Source: UBA4416 sp048498515
Lineage (GTDB): Bacteria; Bacteroidota; Bacteroidia; B-17B0; Aurantibacillaceae
Direction of reading: 5' to 3'
Assembly: GCA_048498515.1 (NCBI GenBank)
Contig: JBEHXV010000016.1
Coordinates: 1 to 64,000, forward strand
DNA: 64,000 nucleotides
A program made the translations under genes and the position numbers. The notes under the pieces are model-generated. The model worked only from the letters and a program-made list of their open reading frames with translations, did no database searches and was not told the origin of the DNA. This document shows positions 35,150 to 42,791 of the stretch, one piece after another (position 1 is the first letter of the stretch; the number at the start of each line of letters is the position of its first letter).

Positions 35150-36139
35150 TTACTCAATGATGAATTTTCCGGATTTCTGGAATTCGCTTCCAACCACCTG
35201 GTATAAATACATACCGTTGTTAAGTGAAGATGGTAAATGAACCGTGTTCAGTTTTCCTTTTTCAACAGCAGTTGTAAATACAATTTTACCGGTAAGGTCA
35301 GTTACGTTAAGCGTTGATGAGTTCTCAATTTTAGAAAGATCGACATATACCGCGTTCTCATAATAATACACATTTACATTTTTAGCCAGGTCTACGTCTT
35401 TTACCGAAGTAACCGAGTTATAAATAAAAGTAATATCATCAATCCAGATCTTGCTTCCGGCAAAGGTGGTTAACTGGTTGTTTGACGGCGTCATGTTAAT
35501 CATGATATACGTTGGATTACCTGAAGCAGTGTATACAAACGGAGCGGTAAAGCGTTTCCAAACAGAGCTGGTGCCTGTTGGGGTTAAAAAGGTAGCTCTT
35601 GCAATTTTATCGGCTGTAGGATCGGCATGATACGTTGTAGGTGTTTCTGGATCGAAGTATTGGTTGTTATGCAAAATGGCTGTAACCTTACCTATTTCAC
35701 CTGTTCCACCCGAAGTATACTGGTACCAGCCCACAATACTGTCCGGTCTACCGGTAAAAGTTTGCCTTCTGATGTCGCTGGAAGAACTGTAATTAACAGT
35801 ACCGATATAGCCTTCAGCCTTGTTGGTTGATGGTGCATTGATAACTCCGGTAGTAACGTTACCATTTACAACGGTACCAACAATAGGAACTGTTTTATTC
35901 TCAAGTCTTACAGAATAAGAACCTGTATGTTTTATTGATCCATCCTGGAAACAGGTTTGTGGTCCGATTTGCGCGGTAGATGAACCTGATTTATTGGAAT
36001 ACCATCCTGTAGGCTCAGCCGCAATGCCCGGACTCGGGTTTCCGCCCCAGTTCTCAAATCCACCGTTAGGGATTTGTGTTTGGGCCAATGAAAACAGGGA
36101 AACTGAAAGTGATAATAACGTAGTAAATGTTTTATTCAT
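35150..36139 (-). CDS. PCMD-like secreted protein with T9SS type A sorting domain
   Basis: A 329-residue exported protein (signal peptide MNKTFTTLLSLSVSLFSLAQ). The body begins IPNGGFENWGGNPS..EPTGWYSNK, the opening of PCMD/carbohydrate-binding-type jelly-roll domains, and contains KHTGSYSVRLENK and KIWIDDITFIYNS at the expected ends of the fold. From about residue 250 a T9SS type A C-terminal domain follows (VNVYYYENAVYVDLSKIE, LTGKIVFTTAVEKG, GMYLYQVVGSEFQKSGKFIIE). It would be secreted by the SprA translocon. It lies directly upstream of the TonB receptor on the same strand, with a terminator between; a shared glycan role is only inference. Confidence 0.88.
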   Translation of the reverse strand: MNKTFTTLLSLSVSLFSLAQTQIPNGGFENWGGNPSPGIAAEPTGWYSNKSGSSTAQIGPQTCFQDGSIKHTGSYSVRLENKTVPIVGTVVNGNVTTGVINAPSTNKAEGYIGTVNYSSSSDIRRQTFTGRPDSIVGWYQYTSGGTGEIGKVTAILHNNQYFDPETPTTYHADPTADKIARATFLTPTGTSSVWKRFTAPFVYTASGNPTYIMINMTPSNNQLTTFAGSKIWIDDITFIYNSVTSVKDVDLAKNVNVYYYENAVYVDLSKIENSSTLNVTDLTGKIVFTTAVEKGKLNTVHLPSSLNNGMYLYQVVGSEFQKSGKFIIE

Positions 36140-36316
36140 TTTGTCTTGTTTAAGTAAAGTCTACCATACATTTCGTTTGCGGGAAAAATAGTAGCTATTG
36201 TTTTTAATAAAATTAGTTGAACAAAAGTACAAATTATATACAGTTTTCATATTTTTATTCGAAGAATTTAGAGATTTAACAATTTTCTGTTTGGCGAAAA
36301 AACCTAAGACCTTAAA

Positions 36317-36354
36317 CAAAAAAAATACCCTAAATCATTGCAGATGAAGGGTAT
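36317..36354 (-). terminator. Intrinsic terminator after the serine hydrolase gene
   Basis: On the minus strand ATACCCT and AGGGTAT form a 7-bp stem with a 16-base loop, followed by eight T residues. The rest of the 280-base gap to the PCMD gene holds its promoter region but no clear -7 element. Confidence 0.65.
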
Positions 36355-36418
36355 AAAAATGTGAGTTTAAAAGGTAGTTGTTTAATTTAAAATCCATTTT
36401 TTCATGAAAAACCATTGC

Positions 36419-37762
36419 TTATTTGATTTTTTTGCCCGGCATTTGCTGTCCGTTTTGTATAAGCGTTAAAGCCGTAATATTTCCTTTTTTGTCTTTTGTG
36501 AATTCGAATTGCGCGTTCACCATTTTACAGAAGTAAGAATAAGCCCCTTCGCTGAAAATTTCGAGCTTCGGTTGTCCTGTTGCCTGCACAAACATACGCT
36601 CTCCGTCAAAAGTAGTGGTCATTACAAAACCCGGTTCCAGTTCATATTCTCCACACAGCTTTTGACCTATGGCTTTGTCAATTTTTATAGCGACGTGTTC
36701 AACCGGTAACTCATACTTATCGTCGAACATGATAGCCCTGCAAATTTTGTTAGGTTGAAAAGCCATTTGGTTGTCAATGTTTTTGAGTACCACAATGCAT
36801 ACTTCATCCTTTGGATAACGACTAATGATGGTAGAAAATCCCTGGATACCGCCTTTATGGTAAATCAGTGGACGGCCCATGTAACTGTCTACAAACCAAC
36901 CGTAGGCATATTTATCTTTGTAGGGCGTTACAATTTTATCGAGCGTAGCTTGTTTTACCAGTTTTTCGCTGTAAAATGCCCTGTCCCACAACAGCAGGTC
37001 CTCAACGGTTGAATATAAAGCCCCCGCACCCGATGGAACACTCATATCAATATAAGCGGTATTTTCCAATCCATTATCGCCTTCGGTGTAACCAAGTGCC
37101 AGGTTTTTCACCAGCTTATTCCCGTCAAAAACACCGGAGTTCTTCATTCCCAAAGGCTCAAAGATTTGAGTGGTAATAAATTCAGGAAAGGTTTTTCCAG
37201 AAGCTTTTTCAATAATGTATGATAGCAAAATATAACCTGAATTGCTGTAGCTGAATTTTTCGCCGGGCTCAAAATCAAGCTTCTTGTCTTTAAAGTAAGA
37301 GATGATCTTTGTTAAGGTATGCGGCTGCACCATGATAGATTCATAATTTGTATCATTCGTAAAATTATAAATGCCCGAAGTATGCGTTAACAAATGATGA
37401 ATGGTTATTTTATCGCCGTTAGGATAATCGGAGATATATTTTGTCAGCTTATCTTCAACATTCAATTTGCCCTGTTCCTGCAACATCATAATGGCCATGG
37501 CCGTAAATTGCTTGGAAACCGAAGCCAGCTTGAATTTGGTTTGGGCTGTGTTTGGCACATCGTAGCTGTAATTGGCCATGCCATATCCTTTGCTTAATAA
37601 GGTAGTCCCGTTCTTTGAAATGGAAACCGAACCGGCGAACATATCCTTTTTTGCAAATGCCTGCAAAATAGAATCTATTTTTTGAACCCGCTGCTGGTCG
37701 GTTTGCGCCTGTACTGTTAGTGCCAGTGTGAAGAAACTTAAGAGTAATAGTGTTTTTTTCAT
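36419..37762 (-). CDS. Serine hydrolase, beta-lactamase class C / penicillin-binding-protein-like
   Basis: About 447 residues from the ATG at 37762 (MKKTLLLLSFFTLALTVQAQ, signal peptide). The longer frame to 37822 overlaps the DUF4407 coding region and is unlikely. The serine beta-lactamase-like fold is shown by LASVSKQFTAMAIMML (SxxK active site), FSYSNSGYILLSYIIE (YxN) and YHKGGIQGFSTIISRYP (HxG triad position). A C-terminal domain follows (GEYELEPGFVMTTTFDGERM). Such proteins include esterases, D-aminopeptidases and peptidoglycan-editing enzymes; substrate cannot be assigned. It is 40 bases downstream of the DUF4407 gene on the same strand. Confidence 0.93.
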   Translation of the reverse strand: MKKTLLLLSFFTLALTVQAQTDQQRVQKIDSILQAFAKKDMFAGSVSISKNGTTLLSKGYGMANYSYDVPNTAQTKFKLASVSKQFTAMAIMMLQEQGKLNVEDKLTKYISDYPNGDKITIHHLLTHTSGIYNFTNDTNYESIMVQPHTLTKIISYFKDKKLDFEPGEKFSYSNSGYILLSYIIEKASGKTFPEFITTQIFEPLGMKNSGVFDGNKLVKNLALGYTEGDNGLENTAYIDMSVPSGAGALYSTVEDLLLWDRAFYSEKLVKQATLDKIVTPYKDKYAYGWFVDSYMGRPLIYHKGGIQGFSTIISRYPKDEVCIVVLKNIDNQMAFQPNKICRAIMFDDKYELPVEHVAIKIDKAIGQKLCGEYELEPGFVMTTTFDGERMFVQATGQPKLEIFSEGAYSYFCKMVNAQFEFTKDKKGNITALTLIQNGQQMPGKKIK

Positions 37763-37802
37763 AATTATAATTGGTAAATTAATATGTGGTATTAAAAATA
37801 AA

Positions 37803-38819
37803 TTATTCAATAGCAAACTCATGCAATCGTTTTGATGTTCTGTAATCTGATTTTGCTATGAGCTCGCGTCGGTAATTTTTGTATCCATGTTCATGCACTT
37901 CAAGAAGCTCGTCATAAGGGCCACGCTGTGTCATCAATTTAACCAATATGGGCATAGTTTCGATAACAATGAACAGGAGCACAATAAATATATTGACAAG
38001 GTTCATGGCACTGCTTTCTTTCGTTAAAACGGAGAGCGCATCTATTCGTGCAGCCAGGCCATCATAGTGGTCAACTCCAGGTTTTTGTTTCAAAAATTCG
38101 TTTGCTCTTTGAGTGGACAGAACACCAAGTTGTTTTTCCAGTTCATCAATTTTAATACGATTAAATTCTGCTGTTTTGTTAAGTTCTTTCTGAGCCTCGT
38201 CCAACTGAATTTCTTTTTTCTTTGCATTTGTTCCTATGCCGGCAACACCTGTTGTTTTGCTTGTCTTTGCACCAAAACGTTCTTCATCATATTCCTTTTG
38301 TAATCGATCCCGGAAAGTTTCTTTTTCCTTCACCTCACTTTTAAGTGCAAGCATTTTCCTTTCCAATTCCTTTACCTCGGGGAAGCTTGAAGCTATGGAT
38401 GTTTTTGCGATAAGGGCTTCATTGGTTCTTTTTTCATCGAGTTTGCGATTGATCTCCTTCTCAAATAGTTTTAATTCGAGAGGCTTTGATACGACCATAG
38501 CGATGACGATGGCCATTACAAATCGCGGTAGCGCCATCATAAAATCATTTTTCAGCAAACCGTTTTTACGCATGCTCGACACGATAAAACGGTCCAGGTT
38601 AAAGATCATTCCTCCCCACAATAGGGCAAACAAAAGAACGATCCAAATGCTATCAAAAATGACTGACAATGCGTATCCCGCTGCTGCTGCTGCAAATATG
38701 GCAGTGAAGAGTACCGAGGCACCAATACCGGCATATTTACTGGTTTCGGTTGGACAGCGCTTTAATACTTGCGGTGCCGCTCCCGAGCAAAACAATATGA
38801 AGGATCTGATTGATTTCAT
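37803..38819 (-). CDS. DUF4407 membrane/coiled-coil protein
   Basis: A 338-residue protein of the DUF4407 family, function unknown. Three hydrophobic segments near the N-terminus (YAGIGASVLFTAIFAAAAAGYAL, IWIVLLFALLWGGMIFNLDRF, RFVMAIVIAMVVSKPLEL) precede a long charged coiled coil of about 140 residues (EINRKLDEKRTNEALIAKT ... EFNRIKIDELEKQLGVL). A final membrane segment (VNIFIVLLFIVIETMPILVKL) and a short basic tail close the protein. The family signature NLDRF(I/V) is present. It begins a two-gene strand-run with the serine hydrolase; the coiled coil suggests a membrane-associated structural or tethering role. Confidence 0.9.
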   Translation of the reverse strand: MKSIRSFILFCSGAAPQVLKRCPTETSKYAGIGASVLFTAIFAAAAAGYALSVIFDSIWIVLLFALLWGGMIFNLDRFIVSSMRKNGLLKNDFMMALPRFVMAIVIAMVVSKPLELKLFEKEINRKLDEKRTNEALIAKTSIASSFPEVKELERKMLALKSEVKEKETFRDRLQKEYDEERFGAKTSKTTGVAGIGTNAKKKEIQLDEAQKELNKTAEFNRIKIDELEKQLGVLSTQRANEFLKQKPGVDHYDGLAARIDALSVLTKESSAMNLVNIFIVLLFIVIETMPILVKLMTQRGPYDELLEVHEHGYKNYRRELIAKSDYRTSKRLHEFAIE

Positions 38820-38885
38820 TTTTGGACGAAACGTTTAATTCAAGGTCTTTATATAATCATTGTTCGCAGCCTCCAGATCTGCCTG

Positions 38886-38917
38886 CATCTTCACCGCTTT
38901 TTGGCGGTGAAGATGCT
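38886..38917. other. Strong hairpin without U-tract after the PspC gene
   Basis: GCATCTTCACCGC and GCGGTGAAGATGC form a perfect 13-bp stem with a 6-base loop, 14 bases past the PspC stop. No T-run follows on the minus strand, so it may protect the 3' end of the mRNA or be a factor-assisted terminator. Confidence 0.7.
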
Positions 38918-38930
38918 CAGCAGTAAAAAT

Positions 38931-40784
38931 TTATTGGTGTTTTGATTTTACATGTACACCATGCTTGTCGATGGTTACTTTAGATTCGGTTGAGTTGATG
39001 TTAACGCCATTGCTGTCAACTTTTATCTGCGCGTCTTTAGCGTTAATATCCACACCATTCACATTGATCTTTACATGTCCTTTAGAATGATCGTTCGGAT
39101 CAACAAACTCTGCATCAATATCATCGCCTTCCAGGTGATCTTTCACCGAGATCAACCCATCGCAATCAATGCATTTCAGGCCTTCTTCCGTCATCATCCA
39201 GCGGCGGTTAATCATATCGCCATCGTAAGTATTGGTTACATTTTCAATATCGTAGATCATGTTTTCCAACGATTTATCCAGGTAAATGACTTTGCCTACA
39301 GGCAGTTTTAAGATCACCGTCACATCCTGTTCCCTGAACTTATCGGCATCGTTTACGCGGAAGATGTTATCGAACAGTAATATGCTATCCTGTTGTGTTA
39401 CATTGTAGGCAATATGCTCGGCACGTGTTTTCGCTATTAGTTTATTGCTGCCGTGCGCTTCTTTTACTACCACCATCTCAATGTTATTGCTTTGCGATTT
39501 AATGATGTTTAACCTTGAGTAACCCAGTATGTATTTCACATCGTTATGCTTGCCAATCATGTAGTTGCTATGCCTTCTGTGCACATAAAAATCTTTTTCC
39601 CCCTCTTCAGCATCATCGTTTACCTGTAACTCGGTATAGTTCACGTCCACTTCGTTCATTTTCAATATGAGTGTGTCATTTGGCACCACATTGACGTTTT
39701 CCCTTATTTTGGCTACTTTATTAAAGTCCTGGCCGGTTCTGATACCAACATACAACAGCATAAAGAAACCAACCAGCCACAGGATACCTGCCGATAAATT
39801 CAACCAGCGGTTCGAATACCTGATCTTAAATACCAGCTTAATGCCGCCATAGATCATCATAATGATGGGAACTCCTACAAAAAGAGCAATGCCCAGTAAG
39901 CCAATGTAAAAATCCTTACCATCCAGCAGCAGCATGTCTATCCACTCCTGCCCTTCCACGTTGGTGGTCACAAACGACATACCGAACACGGTGCCAAACA
40001 GGCCAAAGAAAAAGATCACACCAAATATAACCATCAGCACTCCTATGATCTTTAGCAATACGCGGCCAATGTTCATTAACAGGTCGGTCATAAAATCAAC
40101 GCCTTTTTCAACAGCCGTACGGTTTTCGCGGGCGCCCGAAGTCATGTTCTTAAACTCCGTACCGTACTTTTCCATGCGCTTTTTTAGCTGTTCGGCCTCT
40201 TCCTTCACTGCTTTTGAAATGTTATTGATATCGGCCTTTTCGCCTTTCATGGCTAAGCGCTCGGAGGTTGTTTTAGCTTCCGGAATAGCGATCCATAAGA
40301 TGAGGTACAATAAGAACCCGGTTCCTGCAAAAAAGAACATCAGTAATAAGGCAATTCTTAACCACACCGGGTCAAAACCAAAATAGTGACCAATTCCGGA
40401 ACATACGCCACCTACCACTTTACTGTCTCCATCACGAAACAAACGTTTTTTAATTGGTTCACCATCGTTGTACGACGTGTTATTATCAGACTGGTCGGCA
40501 TTAGAATTAGTGTCGCCTGCTTCGCCGGCAAACTCTTCAGGTTTACCCATGCTGTCCATGACAAAATCCACGTCGCTCATTAAAACCACTTGTTTGATGG
40601 CGCTGGTTTTGCTTTGCAACATTTCGGCAATACGCGCTTCTATGTCGCTCATGATCTCGTTACCGCCATCGGCTTTACTGAAATAGCCTCTTATGGTAGA
40701 GATGTATTTACTTAACTTATCGAAAGCATCCTCCTCAATGTGAAAAATGATGCCGCTTATATTTATAGTTACTGTCTTGTTCAT
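38931..40784 (-). CDS. PspC-domain membrane protein
   Basis: A 617-residue protein of the Bacteroidota PspC type. Residues about 1-90 are a helical region predicted to be cytoplasmic (IEARIAEMLQSKTSAIKQVVL). The PspC domain lies at about 112-175 (KRLFRDGDSKVVGGVCSGIGHYF, DPVWLRIALLLMFFFAGTGFLLYLILWIAIPE). Several more membrane segments follow (about 235-375), then a large C-terminal beta-rich domain of about 230 residues (LKMNEVDVNYTELQVNDD; VNGVDINAKDAQIKVDSNGV), a DUF4097-like solenoid. PspC proteins respond to envelope stress, but the sensed signal here is unknown. The start is 10 bases after the padR-family stop, so it is transcribed with it. Confidence 0.92.
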   Translation of the reverse strand: MNKTVTINISGIIFHIEEDAFDKLSKYISTIRGYFSKADGGNEIMSDIEARIAEMLQSKTSAIKQVVLMSDVDFVMDSMGKPEEFAGEAGDTNSNADQSDNNTSYNDGEPIKKRLFRDGDSKVVGGVCSGIGHYFGFDPVWLRIALLLMFFFAGTGFLLYLILWIAIPEAKTTSERLAMKGEKADINNISKAVKEEAEQLKKRMEKYGTEFKNMTSGARENRTAVEKGVDFMTDLLMNIGRVLLKIIGVLMVIFGVIFFFGLFGTVFGMSFVTTNVEGQEWIDMLLLDGKDFYIGLLGIALFVGVPIIMMIYGGIKLVFKIRYSNRWLNLSAGILWLVGFFMLLYVGIRTGQDFNKVAKIRENVNVVPNDTLILKMNEVDVNYTELQVNDDAEEGEKDFYVHRRHSNYMIGKHNDVKYILGYSRLNIIKSQSNNIEMVVVKEAHGSNKLIAKTRAEHIAYNVTQQDSILLFDNIFRVNDADKFREQDVTVILKLPVGKVIYLDKSLENMIYDIENVTNTYDGDMINRRWMMTEEGLKCIDCDGLISVKDHLEGDDIDAEFVDPNDHSKGHVKINVNGVDINAKDAQIKVDSNGVNINSTESKVTIDKHGVHVKSKHQ

Positions 40785-40794
40785 AATAGTATGT

Positions 40795-41130
40795 TTAATC
40801 TTGTTTATTAATGGTTTTATTCACGGCATCTACCAGTTCGTACCACGATAGATGTAACTCTTTTAAATAGGTGATGCCTATTTCGGTGAGCATGTAATAT
40901 TTGCGGGGCGGTCCTGATGTGCTTTCTTCCCAGCGGTAAGTCAACAATCCGGTGTTTTTTAAACGGGTTAAAAGCGGGTAAAGCGTTCCTTCAACTACTA
41001 CTAACTTTGTTTCTTTCAATTTCTCAATGATCTCCGTTGGATAGGCATCGCCCTGAGAAAGGATAGAAAGTATGCAGAGTTCCAGAACACCTTTGCGCAT
41101 TTGGGCTTTTGTGTTCTCTGAATTTACCAT
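40795..41130 (-). CDS. PadR-family transcriptional regulator
   Basis: A 111-residue winged-helix repressor of the PadR type. The signature runs MRKGVLELCILSILSQGDAYPTEIIEKL, then VVEGTLYPLLTRLKNTGLLTYRWEES and GPPRKYYMLTEIGITYLKEL, with the recognition helix around EGTLYPLLTRLKN. The short C-terminal helix probably mediates dimerisation. It sits between a small secreted protein (4 bases upstream) and the PspC gene (10 bases downstream), and the promoter of this three-gene operon carries three copies of a TAGTACTA-centred palindrome, so autoregulation is likely. PadR regulators usually derepress transport or stress genes when a ligand binds. Confidence 0.96.
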   Translation of the reverse strand: MVNSENTKAQMRKGVLELCILSILSQGDAYPTEIIEKLKETKLVVVEGTLYPLLTRLKNTGLLTYRWEESTSGPPRKYYMLTEIGITYLKELHLSWYELVDAVNKTINKQD

Positions 41131-41134
41131 AATC

Positions 41135-41482
41135 TTATATTGTTTTAAAGTTAAATACTACACTGTAGGCGTTGTTTGCCTTCAGGCTGTTCAGTTTCAG
41201 TTTCATAAACTGCGATTCAATTGTTTTTCGTAAGTTTTCGTTGCTGGTGTTAGCTATCACCAGGTTTACGTTCCCGCCTTCGGTTACAGTAAACACAACG
41301 TTCACTTTTTCTTCCTGACCGTAGCTAATGAACATATTAGGGAATTTCACATGCTCTTTAATTTCTTTGTGAGCATCAATTAATAGTGTTTCAGGATTTT
41401 CACCAGTTTTAGCGTTAAGGCTAACACTAAATAAAATTCCTGCAGTTAATGCCATGATCGATTTTTTAAAAATTGTTTTCAT
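41135..41482 (-). CDS. Small exported protein, unknown, first gene of the padR-pspC operon
   Basis: A 115-residue protein with signal peptide MKTIFKKSIMALTAGILFSV, cleavage near LNA-KT. The mature part of about 90 residues has alternating strands (EEKVNVVFTVTEGGNVNLVIANTSNENLRKTI) and a final YSVVFNFKTI, with a weak resemblance to the C-terminal domain of TonB (a beta-alpha-beta fold), which is suggestive only. It starts the operon; the stop is four bases before the padR start. Its position suggests a periplasmic component of the same response. Confidence 0.75.
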   Translation of the reverse strand: MKTIFKKSIMALTAGILFSVSLNAKTGENPETLLIDAHKEIKEHVKFPNMFISYGQEEKVNVVFTVTEGGNVNLVIANTSNENLRKTIESQFMKLKLNSLKANNAYSVVFNFKTI

Positions 41483-41629
41483 GATCTTGATGTTTTAAAT
41501 GTTTTTATTTTTAAGTTTTACAGTTCGCTTTTTCCTTTTTTAAGATTCGCGTTATCTTAACATCGGGTCGGCTTGGCTTCTCTTTTATTCTGCAGGTCTA
41601 AAATTGAAATCATTCCGCAAGCTTCAGTT

Positions 41630-41711
41630 TTTTAGTACTATGCCATCTTTTGTATTTGGTGACACAAAGATACAATATATTTTTAGTACCATGCAACACA
41701 TAGTACTAAAA
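41630..41711. promoter_or_regulatory. Three TTTTAGTACYATG sites around the padR-pspC promoter
   Basis: TTTTAGTACTATG at 41630-41642, TTTTAGTACCATG at 41681-41693 and the exact inverse CATAGTACTAAAA at 41699-41711. The core TAGTACTA is a palindrome. They flank and overlap the minus-strand promoter: -7 TATCTTTG at 41672-41665 and a possible -33 TTG at 41696-41694. One site lies between -33 and -7, one just upstream and one downstream of the expected start of transcription. They are the best candidate operators for the PadR-family repressor encoded by this operon. Confidence 0.65.
41665..41672 (-). promoter_or_regulatory. -7 promoter element of the padR-pspC operon
   Basis: TATCTTTG on the minus strand matches TAnnTTTG. 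A TTG at 41696-41694 gives a spacing of 21 bases, inside the usual range. The transcript leader to the first gene would be about 175 bases. Confidence 0.55.
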
Positions 41712-41773
41712 TAATATATAACTAATTGATAATCAAAGATAATAATTTTTTAGGTAAAGATTTAAAAAGCCAG

Positions 41774-41781
41774 TATATTTG
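41774..41781 (+). promoter_or_regulatory. -7 promoter element of the terC gene
   Basis: TATATTTG matches TAnnTTTG and lies 16 bases before the ATG at 41797, so the leader would be very short. The gap from 41483 to 41796 holds only this and the padR-operon control region. Confidence 0.55.
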
Positions 41782-41796
41782 TGTTTTAATAAAAAC

Positions 41797-42594
41797 ATGC
41801 ACGATTTTTCCAGCGACCTTCACCACTTATTTTCCTTAAATGGTGTCATTACATTACTCACTCTTACCATTTTAGAGATTGTTTTAGGGATCGACAACAT
41901 CATTTTCATCTCCATTGCCGTTGATAAACTGCCCCGGATACAACAATCAAAGGCCAGGACCATTGGTTTATTACTGGCCCTGGTGGTTCGTACCATTCTT
42001 TTGTTTTGTATTGGCTGGATTGCCGGGCTTAAGGACCCGTTTTTTCACCTTGGAAGCTATGGCGTATCGGGCAAAGCCCTGATCCTGTTTGGTGGAGGGA
42101 TTTTTTTACTGGTAAAAACATGGCAGGAGATACAGGAACACATACATGGCGATGCCGATGAGATTGGTCATGGCAAAAATGGTAAAACAACTTTTAATGC
42201 CATTATATTACAGATCATCATCATTGATTTCGTTTTCTCCTTCGATAGTATTTTAGCGGCTGTGGGCCTGTCGGGCATTGTATTGATTATGGTTTTAGCA
42301 GTCGTTATATCCATGATCCTGATGATCCTGTTTTCGGGCATGGTAGCCGATTTTATAAACCGCAACCCGGGTATTAAAATGATCGCCCTGTCATTCCTAT
42401 TGGTAATTGGCGGCATTTTAATGGCCGAAGCCTTAATTGATTGCTATAACACCACCCTTCCTGAAGAGAAGCATATTGAGCTTAATAAAAACTACGCCTA
42501 CATAGCCCTGGCTTTTGCCATGATGGTAGAGCTGTTCAATATCAAAGAACGAAAAATAAAACGTTCGCAGGATTTTAAACAGGACGATAATTAA
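41797..42594 (+). CDS. TerC-family membrane protein (probable Mn2+ exporter)
   Basis: About 265 residues from the ATG at 41797 (MHDFSSDLHHLFSL); an in-frame TTG at 41779 lies inside the promoter and is rejected. Seven to nine membrane segments are visible. Family motifs are LTILEIVLGIDNIIFISI (acidic metal-binding residues in EIVLGIDN), RTIGLLLALVVRTILLF, IIDFVFSFDSILAAVGL (second acidic motif) and the terminal YIALAFAMMVELFNIKER. TerC proteins, including the MeeF/MeeY group, export manganese and help metalate secreted proteins; tellurite resistance is the historical name. It is monocistronic. A yybP-ykoY Mn riboswitch is not apparent in the leader. Confidence 0.95.
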   Translation: MHDFSSDLHHLFSLNGVITLLTLTILEIVLGIDNIIFISIAVDKLPRIQQSKARTIGLLLALVVRTILLFCIGWIAGLKDPFFHLGSYGVSGKALILFGGGIFLLVKTWQEIQEHIHGDADEIGHGKNGKTTFNAIILQIIIIDFVFSFDSILAAVGLSGIVLIMVLAVVISMILMILFSGMVADFINRNPGIKMIALSFLLVIGGILMAEALIDCYNTTLPEEKHIELNKNYAYIALAFAMMVELFNIKERKIKRSQDFKQDDN

Positions 42595-42642
42595 TAGCTC
42601 CTGCATCTTAATATTTTTTGGTAAAATTAAACTAAATGATGT

Positions 42643-42727
42643 TCGTCATTGCGAGCGGAGCGAAGCAATCTCAAATTCAATACAGCAGTGTTTGAGATCG
42701 CTTCGTCGTACCTCCTCGCTATGACGA
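42643..42727. repeat. CGTCATTGCGAG palindromic repeat
   Basis: CGTCATTGCGAGCGGAGCGA with AGCAATCTCA opposes TTGAGATCGCTTCGTCG and CTCGCTATGACG. Same family as 9621, 28982 and 32545, in the gap between convergent genes. Confidence 0.85.
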
Positions 42728-42740
42728 GTCAAGACAATAA

Positions 42741-42770
42741 AAAAGCTCTGCACTTATATGCAGAGCTTTT
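42741..42770. terminator. Bidirectional intrinsic terminator
   Basis: AAAAGCTCTGCA and TGCAGAGCTTTT form a perfect 12-bp stem with loop CTTATA, with T-runs on both sides. It separates the convergent terC and OmpA-family genes. Confidence 0.92.
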
Positions 42771-42791
42771 TATTTTTTAAAAATCTTTTAT

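Noticed and set aside
36140..36316. Possible regulatory RNA in the gap before the PCMD gene
   Set aside because: Apart from the serine-hydrolase terminator I see only AT-rich sequence without a stable fold or a -7 element I trust.
41483..41629. Manganese riboswitch (yybP-ykoY type) for terC
   Set aside because: The terC leader is only about 10 bases after its promoter; the longer leader belongs to the minus-strand padR operon and lacks the conserved riboswitch core.
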